Below, one piece after another: positions 1 through 6,689 of a stretch of DNA of 64,000 bases. The stretch covers positions 1-64,000 of the forward strand of contig NZ_JAOVQN010000015.1 in the NCBI RefSeq assembly GCF_025673445.1, read 5' to 3'. Made by a program: the position numbers and the translations under genes. How positions within the stretch are numbered: the stretch's first letter is position 1; the number at the start of each line of letters is the position of its first letter. Under the pieces are notes generated by a model. That model saw only the letters and a list, made by a program, of their open reading frames with translations, had not been told where the DNA came from and did not search any database. Source of the DNA: Ruegeria_B marisflavi (GTDB lineage: Bacteria > Pseudomonadota > Alphaproteobacteria > Rhodobacterales > Rhodobacteraceae).

Positions 1-291
1 GGCTCCTTTCCTAGCAGATGACAACATCTGTAGTCTGCCGCATTGCGCGACAGTTAGGTGCAGACGTCATCCACCCCTTCCGCATGTGAGACATCGAACG
101 CAACTGCAGCGAATGGCCGAAGTTGGTAGAAGCAGTCGTTGCGTCGCAAAAGCGGACTTTGCCGCGACACGGACCTGTCATGAGTGACCGATTACGAAGA
201 GTTACCGGTCATCCTACAGAAAGACTCAGATGACCGCTTCGAGCCCGGAGCCGACCTCAATCCGGCAATATGCTATGTCCAGATTGTGAAG
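1..291. other. left-edge non-coding stretch
   Basis: No convincing gene is seen here. The open frames lack codon bias and a ribosome-binding site. The stretch is visibly less GC-rich than the window beyond 2.5 kb. It lies downstream of the short-chain dehydrogenase gene and may be degenerate accessory DNA. Confidence 0.4.
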
Positions 292-1065
292 TTAGTGGAA
301 GTGGACGCCTGCATCCACTCCGATGCTCTGCCCTGTGGTCGTGCGCGACTTGCAGAAACAAACGACTTGAGAAGCGACATCGTCAATGTCAGTGAAGTTC
401 TTCAAGGCGGCCCTTTCCTGCCACACATCGTAGGCTGCATTGTCGCCACCCGGCTTGGGACCGCCACCTCCCAACGCAGTTTCTACCATCAACCCCGGTG
501 CAACACAGTTTACAGTGACATCCGGCGCCAAAGCTGCGGCCAAGAATCGAGTGAGGGGAATGACTGCTGCCTTGCTGGGAGCAAATATTCGATCCTGATA
601 CCAGTCACCATGGCCGAGCGTAGAACCAATATTCACCACGCGGCCCCACTTCGAGGCACGCAGGTGAGCCGCGGCAGCACGGGCGACAAGATAGGGCCCC
701 TTCACATTCACTGTCATCATTTCGTCCCAGATTTCCGGGGTGAATGCATCGAGATCACCGAGTTCAATCGAGTGCCCACCTGAAGCAATTGCTGCGTTGT
801 TTACGAGAATGTCCAGCGATCCCAGATCAGCGACGACTTTAGATATGGCATTTTCGATTGAAACGGGGTCAGTTTGGTTCACTTGGATGGTGAGCGCTGT
901 TCCACCAGCATCCTCAATGCGCTCCCTCACGTCTTCGGCCCGGTCTTTGCCTTGATGATAGCCTATCGCGACACGTACACCTTCGTTGGCGAGGAGGGTA
1001 CAGATGCGGGAGCCAAGTCCACCGCTACCACCCGTGACAAAAGCTACCGCCCCAGAGATGTCCAT
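292..1065 (-). CDS. SDR-family oxidoreductase with Phe at the catalytic Tyr position
   Basis: This 257-aa protein is a classical short-chain dehydrogenase/reductase, normally an NAD(P)(H)-dependent cytosolic oxidoreductase of alcohol or ketone groups. It shows the cofactor motif TGGSGGLG (residues 11-18), NNAA (89-92), the structural Asn120 and the active-site Ser148. The YxxxK motif reads F161-A-P-S-K165, so the catalytic Tyr is replaced by Phe; Tyr156 lies nearby in the sequence. The start is the ATG at 1065, with GGAAAGG a few bases upstream; a longer frame to 1152 has no such signal. The gene and its flanks are AT-richer than the rest of the window, which suggests transfer. The substrate is unknown, and the enzyme may have lost or altered activity. 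Confidence 0.85.
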   Translation of the reverse strand: MDISGAVAFVTGGSGGLGSRICTLLANEGVRVAIGYHQGKDRAEDVRERIEDAGGTALTIQVNQTDPVSIENAISKVVADLGSLDILVNNAAIASGGHSIELGDLDAFTPEIWDEMMTVNVKGPYLVARAAAAHLRASKWGRVVNIGSTLGHGDWYQDRIFAPSKAAVIPLTRFLAAALAPDVTVNCVAPGLMVETALGGGGPKPGGDNAAYDVWQERAALKNFTDIDDVASQVVCFCKSRTTTGQSIGVDAGVHFH

Positions 1066-1197
1066 ATCAGGTTCCCTTTCCAACTTTTGGCGCAGGTTAC
1101 ACAAAGGACGACTTGAAGTCACTTTGCGCTGCCTTGGCAGAGAAGGGGACATTGGATTTCCGAGTTCTAATGTCTCAAAGGTCCCGCTTTTCTCCCA

Positions 1198-1857
1198 TCA
1201 CCTGTGGCTCCACGGCCTTACCTTCGGCATCACCTCCGTCACCTCGACCGTGCGAAGCATTCCCCCGTCGACGAGCCCATCCCGGATCCAGCCCAGCGCC
1301 TGCCACCAATCCTCGTAGGCACGCCGGACGGCCTCGATCTGCTGCGGATGCGGAACGTATGTGACAGGGCAAGCCAGCACATCCACCGTGCGCCACTTGC
1401 CGCGAGAGAGAACGCGCTCGGTCCCGACGACGACCGTTGTCGCCCGCTCCCCATGCTGATTGCGCTTCACCTCCACCGGGACGCAGCACGGGACAGCCCC
1501 TGGCATCCAGTCGGGCGTAAGTCCTGCCCGCGCCAGCTCCGCCACGCGGATCGCCATGCGCTTGCCGCTTAAGCCGTCCGGCATCCCGGCCACGGTTGCC
1601 GCGATCACCTCGGCATCCTCGTGGGTGTATGTGCCGATCTTGTGCTGACCGCCGTCGATCTTGCAGCCCAGCGCCGCGCGTTGCAGCAGGACATATTCGA
1701 GGCCAAAGCCGAAGCCTTCTTCGTTTGCGTCCTGTGGCAGCGGCAACTCGAGCTGCGCCTTCTCGATCCGGAAGGCCCATTCCAGCGCTGCCTGCACGCC
1801 CAGCGCGCGTTTGATCCTTGTGCTGCCCCTGCGGTTGATCCGTCTCTGAACGCTCAT
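1198..1857 (-). CDS. hypothetical protein of probable mobile-element origin
   Basis: This 219-aa protein was not recognised. Its N-terminus is strongly basic (many Arg in the first 20 residues), which would fit nucleic-acid binding. The rest is mixed alpha/beta without signal peptide or membrane segment. The ATG at 1857 follows GAGGGG at good spacing. A GTG at 1887 would overlap the stop of the upstream gene (GTGA) and lengthen the protein by ten residues. Either way the gene is coupled to its upstream neighbour and the pair looks like a short operon from a prophage or plasmid remnant. The mobile origin is inference from position, the repeat-rich control region and the lack of housekeeping neighbours. 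Confidence 0.6.
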   Translation of the reverse strand: MSVQRRINRRGSTRIKRALGVQAALEWAFRIEKAQLELPLPQDANEEGFGFGLEYVLLQRAALGCKIDGGQHKIGTYTHEDAEVIAATVAGMPDGLSGKRMAIRVAELARAGLTPDWMPGAVPCCVPVEVKRNQHGERATTVVVGTERVLSRGKWRTVDVLACPVTYVPHPQQIEAVRRAYEDWWQALGWIRDGLVDGGMLRTVEVTEVMPKVRPWSHR

Positions 1858-1883
1858 GGTTTTTGCCCCTCGATATTGGCCAT

Positions 1884-2348
1884 TCACAGCACCCCGCGTT
1901 CCCGCATCCGGTCCGGGGTCACGAGTCCGCGGGAGAGCATGGCGTTGCGCATGGAACTGCTGATGGCGCAGGCCGGCAGGTGGCTGTCCGAGTTCATCCA
2001 GGCCGCATAGAAGGCCGGCACGTCGGCGCTGGGCGTTGCCGCTGGCGCCAGAACCGAGCCGGGTTTCCCTCGTCGGCGTTTCCTGCTGGCGTTGTCCGCC
2101 TTGCGCTGAGCGGCGCGCTGCATGGCACGGTCGAGCGCCTTCGGCCCATCGGGCGGTTCCGGGTGGTCCTGGCGGGTGGCCTGGGCAATGGCGACGATCT
2201 CTGCCTCGGTGAGGCCCAACGCGTCACGCCAGCGCTGGACGTGTTGCCCGGGCGGCCAGCCCTGCCACCAGCCGGGCAGGGCGGCAGGGTCGAGGCCCAG
2301 CGCCTGGAGCAACTCCCCAAAAAACTGATCAGAGATATCCGCGCGCAC
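1884..2348 (-). CDS. hypothetical protein, first gene of a coupled pair
   Basis: This 154-aa protein was not recognised. The first half is acidic and Trp-rich (GWWQGW near residue 26). The middle is Arg/Lys-rich around residues 75-95, with a KRRRGK stretch that could contact nucleic acid. The start is a GTG at 2348, supported by an almost perfect AGGAGG 7-10 bases upstream. Its stop overlaps the possible GTG start of the next gene by four bases. Upstream lies a cluster of CGGACAC repeats (2404-2451). The layout resembles an early or replication region of a small mobile element, but no family motif supports that directly. Confidence 0.6.
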   Translation of the reverse strand: MRADISDQFFGELLQALGLDPAALPGWWQGWPPGQHVQRWRDALGLTEAEIVAIAQATRQDHPEPPDGPKALDRAMQRAAQRKADNASRKRRRGKPGSVLAPAATPSADVPAFYAAWMNSDSHLPACAISSSMRNAMLSRGLVTPDRMRERGVL

Positions 2349-2403
2349 TTGCGCGCCCTCCTCCTCCTTTACTGGTTTACTTAGTGGTTCTCTTACAAGG
2401 TTA

Positions 2404-2451
2404 GTGTCCGGATTTCGGACACGGCTTTTGCGATTTTCCGGACACGGCTTT
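2404..2451. repeat. CGGACAC repeat cluster (operator- or iteron-like)
   Basis: GTGTCCG (2404-2410) and CGGACAC (2416-2422) form a perfect inverted repeat around GATTT. The longer unit CGGACACGGCTTT occurs at 2416-2428 and again, in the same orientation, at 2439-2451. That makes three half-sites in 48 bp, just upstream of the two-gene unit at 1198-2348. It would suit a repressor operator or small iteron set; the role is inferred. Confidence 0.5.
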
Positions 2452-2511
2452 GTCCCGCAGAACAGTCACCGACACACTGTTTGGCAAGCGTCCGTTTTAG
2501 CCGATACTGGG

Positions 2512-2901
2512 TTAGATGTCCGTCATCCCCGGCGGGGTCGGGTCCGCAGGTTCATCCGGCTGCTCCGGTTGTGCTTCGGGCACAGGCGGTTTGCGGCGGA
2601 TGAGGATGTCGCCATTGGGCAGCATCTCGGGCATCTCGTAGACGGACCAGTCCTCGACCCGGTCGGCAAGGTCGGCGATGGCCGGGCCCATCTGTTCGAG
2701 GAAACTCAGGACCGAGGGGCCGACGGTGCCGGCCATGTCGCGCAGGTCCCGTAGCGCCGGTTCCATTTCCTGTTGCAGACCCTTGAGGAACAGTTCCGCG
2801 CCGCGTTCCATCAGCGAGCGGCCTTCGTCCTTCTCCTGCGCGGTGGCGGAGAGCGGGACGGTCAGGCCCAGGGTCAGGGCGAGGGCAAGGAGCGGTCTCA
2901 T
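2512..2901 (-). CDS. small exported protein of unknown function
   Basis: This 129-aa protein begins with a clear Sec signal peptide (hydrophobic residues 4-18, cleavage likely after SATAQ). A helical, acidic region (about 25-85) follows, and then a Pro/Glu-rich tail (PEAQPEQPDEPADPTPP). It is therefore probably periplasmic. The start at 2901 is chosen because it places the signal peptide at the N-terminus; the frame extends upstream without one. I recall similar short roseobacter proteins carried in databases under misleading ATPase names, but no Walker motif is present. Its 5' end lies close to the EEP-family gene at 2940. Confidence 0.7.
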   Translation of the reverse strand: MRPLLALALTLGLTVPLSATAQEKDEGRSLMERGAELFLKGLQQEMEPALRDLRDMAGTVGPSVLSFLEQMGPAIADLADRVEDWSVYEMPEMLPNGDILIRRKPPVPEAQPEQPDEPADPTPPGMTDI

Positions 2902-2939
2902 AGGCCCAAGATAGGCATTGGTGCGCGGGATTTCAAAGC

Positions 2940-3953
2940 TCAGATGTCGATATCCAGCGCCACCGGGAAATGGTCCGATGCGGTCAGCAGCGCGTCGCGC
3001 AACTCTTCGATCCGCCAGCATTCGGCATCCTCGAACGGGTGCCAGATGCGCCAGGCGGGGCGGTGGGGCATCAGGCCCTTGCTGATCATGATGTAATCGA
3101 GCAGCGCCGAAAGATAGCGCCCGTCGCCGGGTAACTGAAAGCGCGCGGTACTGGGCAGCGCGCCGGGCCGTACCTGCCGCGCCTTGTCGGCGTTGGGGTC
3201 AAAGAGCCCGGCGTCGAGCAGGATCTCGACCGAGGAGCGGCCGAAGAGATGTTCGAACTCGTCAAGCCCCGGCCCGTCGTTCAGATCCCCCAGCAGGATG
3301 ACATCCTCGCCCTGGGCCAGATGCGCCTCGACCCGTTCGCGCAGCCAGATCGCCTGGGCCAGCTGCTTGCGCCGGTTCAGGATCGAGATGCGGATCGCCT
3401 CGTCGCGGGTTTCGGCGCCGTGCGGCGCCTTGGATTTCAGATGCGCCCCGATCAGGCGAAAGCGGTTGCCAGTGGCGGTGGTGATGGCTAGTTCGAGCGG
3501 CGGTTTGGAGAAGCGCACCAGATCCTCGGTCGCGTCGATATCGAGGTCGATCCGGTAGGTGCCGTCGAAGCGAGGCGGCGTGGCGCTGCCGCGCTTGCCG
3601 GTCTCTTCGCCCTGCGGATCGTGTACCGCCGTCAGCCTGGCCGGATCATAGAGCAGCGCCAGTTCCTGGTGGGTCTCGTTGGCGAACCCCATAACGGCGG
3701 CGCTGGTGCGCAGGTCGAAGGCGCGTGCAAAACCGGTCAGCGCCCGCACGCTGTCCTGGGTGCGCCCGGTATTGGGCGCCTCAACGATCAGCACCGCGTC
3801 GGCATCGAGCGCGGTGAGCACCTTGGCGATGGCCTCGATCTGCTGGGCGCGGGTCACGTCGTGGCGACCCGACCATTCGTCGTCCACCAGCAGTTTATCG
3901 TTGCGATCGAACAGGTTGGCAAACCACTCGACATTCCAGGTGGCCAGCCGCAT
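2940..3953 (-). CDS. endonuclease/exonuclease/phosphatase family protein
   Basis: This 337-aa protein has the EEP fold, shared by DNases, inositol-phosphate phosphatases and sphingomyelinases, which act by metal-dependent phosphodiester hydrolysis. It begins with TWNVEWF (residues 4-10), the usual first strand with the metal-site Asn. It later shows HLKSK, GDLNDGP (the Asp/Asn pair of the second half) and a C-terminal SDHFPV with the catalytic Asp-His pair. All key residues are intact. There is no signal peptide, so it is probably cytoplasmic. The start at 3953 lies 4 nt after the stop of the TerB/DnaJ gene, which suggests co-transcription. The substrate cannot be named. Confidence 0.85.
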   Translation of the reverse strand: MRLATWNVEWFANLFDRNDKLLVDDEWSGRHDVTRAQQIEAIAKVLTALDADAVLIVEAPNTGRTQDSVRALTGFARAFDLRTSAAVMGFANETHQELALLYDPARLTAVHDPQGEETGKRGSATPPRFDGTYRIDLDIDATEDLVRFSKPPLELAITTATGNRFRLIGAHLKSKAPHGAETRDEAIRISILNRRKQLAQAIWLRERVEAHLAQGEDVILLGDLNDGPGLDEFEHLFGRSSVEILLDAGLFDPNADKARQVRPGALPSTARFQLPGDGRYLSALLDYIMISKGLMPHRPAWRIWHPFEDAECWRIEELRDALLTASDHFPVALDIDI

Positions 3954-3957
3954 CGCC

Positions 3958-4638
3958 CTAGACCCTCGCGCCCTTGATCTCGTCCCAGGCACGGTTGATG
4001 TCGATCATCTTCTTCTCGGCCAGGCGGATCGCCTCTTCGGGCACGCCGCGCGCCATCATCGCGTCGGGATGGGTGTCGCGCACCAGCTGCCGCCAGACCT
4101 TGCGGATCTCGTCCATCGGCATGTCGCGGGACACGCCCAGCACGGTATAGGGGTCCTTGGGTGCGTCCGGCACAAAGCGCGCCCGGAGCGCGCTGAACTG
4201 CTGGTCGGTCTGGCCGAATATGCGGGCGACATCCTCGAGAAACTCGTTTTCGCCCGGGTGATAGAACCCGTCGGCCAGGGCGATGTGAAACAGCCCCTCC
4301 ATCAGGTCGCAGAGCACGGTGCTGTCCTCGGCGAACATGCCTTTGATCTTGCGGGCGTAATCCTGGTACCCGGCGACATCGGTCCGGGCCATGTTGAAGA
4401 CGCGCGCGGCGCCGGCCTCGTCATCGCGGGCGATCTGGAATACCTCGCGAAAGGCGGTGACCTCGTCGCGGGTGACCTGGCCGTCGGCCTTGGCCATCTT
4501 GGCGCCCAGCGCGATGACGGCGATGGCAAAGGCCACGGATTTCTCGGGCGGCGTGCGCAGGCGTTCGAAAACGGCGCTCAGGCTTTCGCCCTGGGTCAGC
4601 GCGCTCAGCGCCTCGGTGATGCGGGTCCAGAGTGACAT
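3958..4638 (-). CDS. DjlA-like TerB/DnaJ-domain co-chaperone
   Basis: This 226-aa protein combines an N-terminal TerB-type helical domain (about 30-140) with a C-terminal J domain (about 165-226). The J domain carries the HPD motif (RDTHPDA), which stimulates the ATPase of DnaK-type chaperones. The order matches DjlA, but the usual N-terminal membrane anchor is weak: the hydrophobic stretch at residues 35-48 belongs to the TerB helices. It is probably soluble or peripherally attached. It is the upstream neighbour of the EEP-family gene and probably in the same transcript. Client proteins are unknown. Confidence 0.85.
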   Translation of the reverse strand: MSLWTRITEALSALTQGESLSAVFERLRTPPEKSVAFAIAVIALGAKMAKADGQVTRDEVTAFREVFQIARDDEAGAARVFNMARTDVAGYQDYARKIKGMFAEDSTVLCDLMEGLFHIALADGFYHPGENEFLEDVARIFGQTDQQFSALRARFVPDAPKDPYTVLGVSRDMPMDEIRKVWRQLVRDTHPDAMMARGVPEEAIRLAEKKMIDINRAWDEIKGARV

Positions 4639-4647
4639 GCGCTCAAC

Positions 4648-5172
4648 CTACCCCGTGTAACCGCCGGTGTCAGGGGGCACGGTGCCGCTGGCGGGCAGAA
4701 TTTTCTGCACCAGCACAAGATCGAGCCATTGCCCGGCCTTGCGGCCGACCTGCGGCATGCGCCCCACCTCGCGATACCCCATGACCGCGTGAAAGGCCAA
4801 GCCTTCGGGATTGGCGCCCGAGACACCGCCCACCAGGACATGCACACCTGCCTCGCGGGCTGTCCGCTCTAGCGCCTCCATCAGCGCCCTGCCCAGCCCG
4901 CGCCCGCGTGCGGCGGGGTCCAGCACGATGGTATGCTCGCGGGTGTGGGCATAGCCGGGGCCGGTCCGGAACACACCATAGGTGGCAAAGCCTTTGACCC
5001 GGCCCTCGGCCTCGGCCACCAGATAGGCAGGCGCACGGGCGGCGATATCGGTGGCGACGCTGTCGGGCGCGCGCAAATCGGTAGTGAAGGTCACAAGCGT
5101 GTCGCGCACATAGTGGTTGGCGATCGCGGCGATCACTGCGGCGTCCGCCACGGTCGCGGGACGGATGGTCAT
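4648..5172 (-). CDS. GNAT N-acetyltransferase, phosphinothricin-acetyltransferase type
   Basis: This 174-aa GNAT protein starts MTIRPATVADAAVIAAI and has the YGVF strand and the acetyl-CoA loop ARGRGLGRAL, as in the Pat/YncA subfamily. Those enzymes acetylate phosphinothricin, methionine sulfoximine or related amino acids. The chosen ATG (5172) overlaps the stop of the VOC gene as ATGA; the frame runs much further upstream but that part is antisense-like low-complexity sequence. The exact amine substrate cannot be read from the sequence. The overlap with the VOC gene points to co-translation. Confidence 0.85.
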   Translation of the reverse strand: MTIRPATVADAAVIAAIANHYVRDTLVTFTTDLRAPDSVATDIAARAPAYLVAEAEGRVKGFATYGVFRTGPGYAHTREHTIVLDPAARGRGLGRALMEALERTAREAGVHVLVGGVSGANPEGLAFHAVMGYREVGRMPQVGRKAGQWLDLVLVQKILPASGTVPPDTGGYTG

Positions 5173-5771
5173 TCGAGATGCCTCAGCCCGTGCGGCGTCC
5201 TGATCTCGGCCCTGAGGCCCGATGCCCCCGGTTCGAACACCACCCGTTGCAGCGGCCCGCAGAGCGCCGCCAGGTCTTCGGCCTGCGGATGGGTGACGAT
5301 CAGCCGTTCCAGCGCACAGCCCGAGGGTGCCAGCATCGCCGCCGGATGCAGCGCCCCTTGCCACTGGATCAGCGCCGGGAAGCGGTCGTCATAGGGCAGG
5401 ATACCGGTTGCGGGCACCGCCATGCGCCATCGGAGCGCGCCGCGCTCCAGATCCACCGGCGCGCCCGCCCCCTGCGGCAACCCGGCCAGCGCCGCGTCAA
5501 GGTCGGGCACCTGGCAGATCCAGTTGGTCAGCCGCGGCGCGCCCTGAAAACGGTCGAGGTTGAACCAGCGGGGCCGGTCCGGAGGCGGCGCGTCCGGGTC
5601 GATGGCGATCGCCTCCAGATAGAGACCGTCCGCCAGGCCCAGAAGCCGGTTCCAGGTGCCAAAGCGCGCGTGCCGCCCGCCGGGCTGCATCGCCACCCCC
5701 AACGCCTCTTCGACATGGACGGCGGCCTCCTCCAGCGTCGCGCCCGCCACCGCGAAATGATCCAGTTCCAT
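5169..5771 (-). CDS. VOC (glyoxalase-like) protein
   Basis: This 200-aa protein opens with MELDHFAVAGATLEEAA, typical of the Glyoxalase_3-type branch of the vicinal-oxygen-chelate superfamily. It contains GTWNRL and YLEAIAIDP, with the metal-ligand-type His and Glu. Members are mostly uncharacterised; some bind metals or small molecules. A GGAGGAG ribosome-binding site precedes the ATG at 5771. The stop overlaps the acetyltransferase start by four bases. It is not a methylmalonyl-CoA epimerase: it is longer and of a different VOC branch. Confidence 0.8.
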   Translation of the reverse strand: MELDHFAVAGATLEEAAVHVEEALGVAMQPGGRHARFGTWNRLLGLADGLYLEAIAIDPDAPPPDRPRWFNLDRFQGAPRLTNWICQVPDLDAALAGLPQGAGAPVDLERGALRWRMAVPATGILPYDDRFPALIQWQGALHPAAMLAPSGCALERLIVTHPQAEDLAALCGPLQRVVFEPGASGLRAEIRTPHGLRHLE

Positions 5772-5860
5772 CCGCTCCTCCCCCAGGTTTCACGCCCCCC
5801 AGAAACGGCAATCGCGGGCCGGGTGCAAGCCGTCTGCCGGTTTTTGCGCTTCTTTCTGGT

Positions 5861-5926
5861 CGGAAATACTCTCGGGGGTGAATTGCCCCGCAGGGGCAAG
5901 AGGGGGCAGACAGCCCCCTGCCCCTA
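5861..5926. repeat. roseobacter 3'-end repeat, copy 1
   Basis: GGAAATACTCTCGGGGG is followed by two GC hairpins: GCCCC-GCA-GGGGC (5885-5897) and GGGGGC-AGACA-GCCCCC (5902-5918). It matches the layout of the copies at 23004-23059 and 55139-55196. It lies at the 3' end of the MAPEG gene and may work as a transcription terminator. Confidence 0.65.
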
Positions 5927-6415
5927 GACCAGCCAGGCCACCAGCGACCAGAGGCCAGCCAGCACGCTGGGATAGAAGGTTCCAGCAAAGCCCAGCGCTC
6001 GGAGCGGTGGCGACAGATGGTAGCCAAGCCAGAACAGGAGCCGCATCAGCGCAAAGCCGAGACCCAGGGCGATGGTCACCGCGCCCCCCAGGGTCATCGC
6101 GGCAAAGGGCCAGATCGCCAGCGCCAGTACCAGCTGTTCGACGGAGTTGACCAGCACCCGCTGGTCTATATCCGCCGCTGAACCGGGTGCAAAGGGCTGC
6201 CCGTCAATGATCGCATCGTCGAAAAACCGCCGCTGCGCCAGCCGCCCGATCATCAGGGCCAGAACCAGGCCCGGTGCAAGGAAAGCCCCGGGCAAGGCAA
6301 GTGTCGCGGGCAGATAGGGTAAGCCGGCCCATTGCGGACCGCCCACCAGGACAATCGCCCAGAGGAGGCCCGCGGCCATGCCGACAATGATCGTGGAACG
6401 TCTGGATCGCAGCAT
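5924..6415 (-). CDS. MAPEG family membrane protein
   Basis: This 163-aa protein has four predicted membrane segments (about residues 8-28, 32-56, 90-115 and 140-160) and the general layout of the MAPEG family (membrane-associated proteins in eicosanoid and glutathione metabolism). Bacterial members are mostly uncharacterised, some being glutathione-dependent. The ATG at 6415 is preferred; an in-frame TTG at 6427 would add four residues, and neither has a strong ribosome-binding site. It ends in the 3'-end repeat. It is separated from the upstream mcm gene by the hairpin cluster at 6532-6675. Confidence 0.75.
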   Translation of the reverse strand: MLRSRRSTIIVGMAAGLLWAIVLVGGPQWAGLPYLPATLALPGAFLAPGLVLALMIGRLAQRRFFDDAIIDGQPFAPGSAADIDQRVLVNSVEQLVLALAIWPFAAMTLGGAVTIALGLGFALMRLLFWLGYHLSPPLRALGFAGTFYPSVLAGLWSLVAWLV

Positions 6416-6531
6416 GGCTCCACTCAATCACCGAGCGCGCGTTTTGCCAAGACGGGTCCGGCCCGTGTGGCGGTCATCTGGCGGGGATCGCCCGAACTTT
6501 CCCAGGCCACAGGTACTCCCGCCCGGCGCCA

Positions 6532-6675
6532 GCCATGCCAGAGGCATGGCCGCGCCCGTTGGGCATGGCATCGCGCTGGCGCGCGATGCCGCAGCCGGCA
6601 AAGCCGGCTGCCCGGCCCAAGGCCGCCAGCGGGGTTGCCCGCAGGGCAGGCACCCGCGGGCGCGGGAGCGCTCCC
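6532..6675. repeat. cluster of consecutive perfect hairpins
   Basis: Five well-formed inverted repeats lie nearly end to end downstream of mcm. They are GCCATGCC/GGCATGGC (6532-6550), GGCATCGCG/CGCGATGCC (6567-6590), GCAGCCGGC/GCCGGCTGC (6591-6611), TGCCC/GGGCA (6636-6648) and GGGAGC/GCTCCC (6664-6675). The small palindrome CCCGCGGG lies at 6653-6660. No gene is seen in 6428-6689. The cluster may end mcm transcription or protect its 3' end. Confidence 0.65.
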
Positions 6676-6689
6676 TGCCCTCAATAACC

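Noticed and set aside
5169..5771. Methylmalonyl-CoA epimerase near mcm
   Set aside because: The VOC protein is longer and of the Glyoxalase_3 type; it lacks the epimerase pattern.
6532..6675. CRISPR array
   Set aside because: The units are hairpins of different sequence without constant repeats or spacers.
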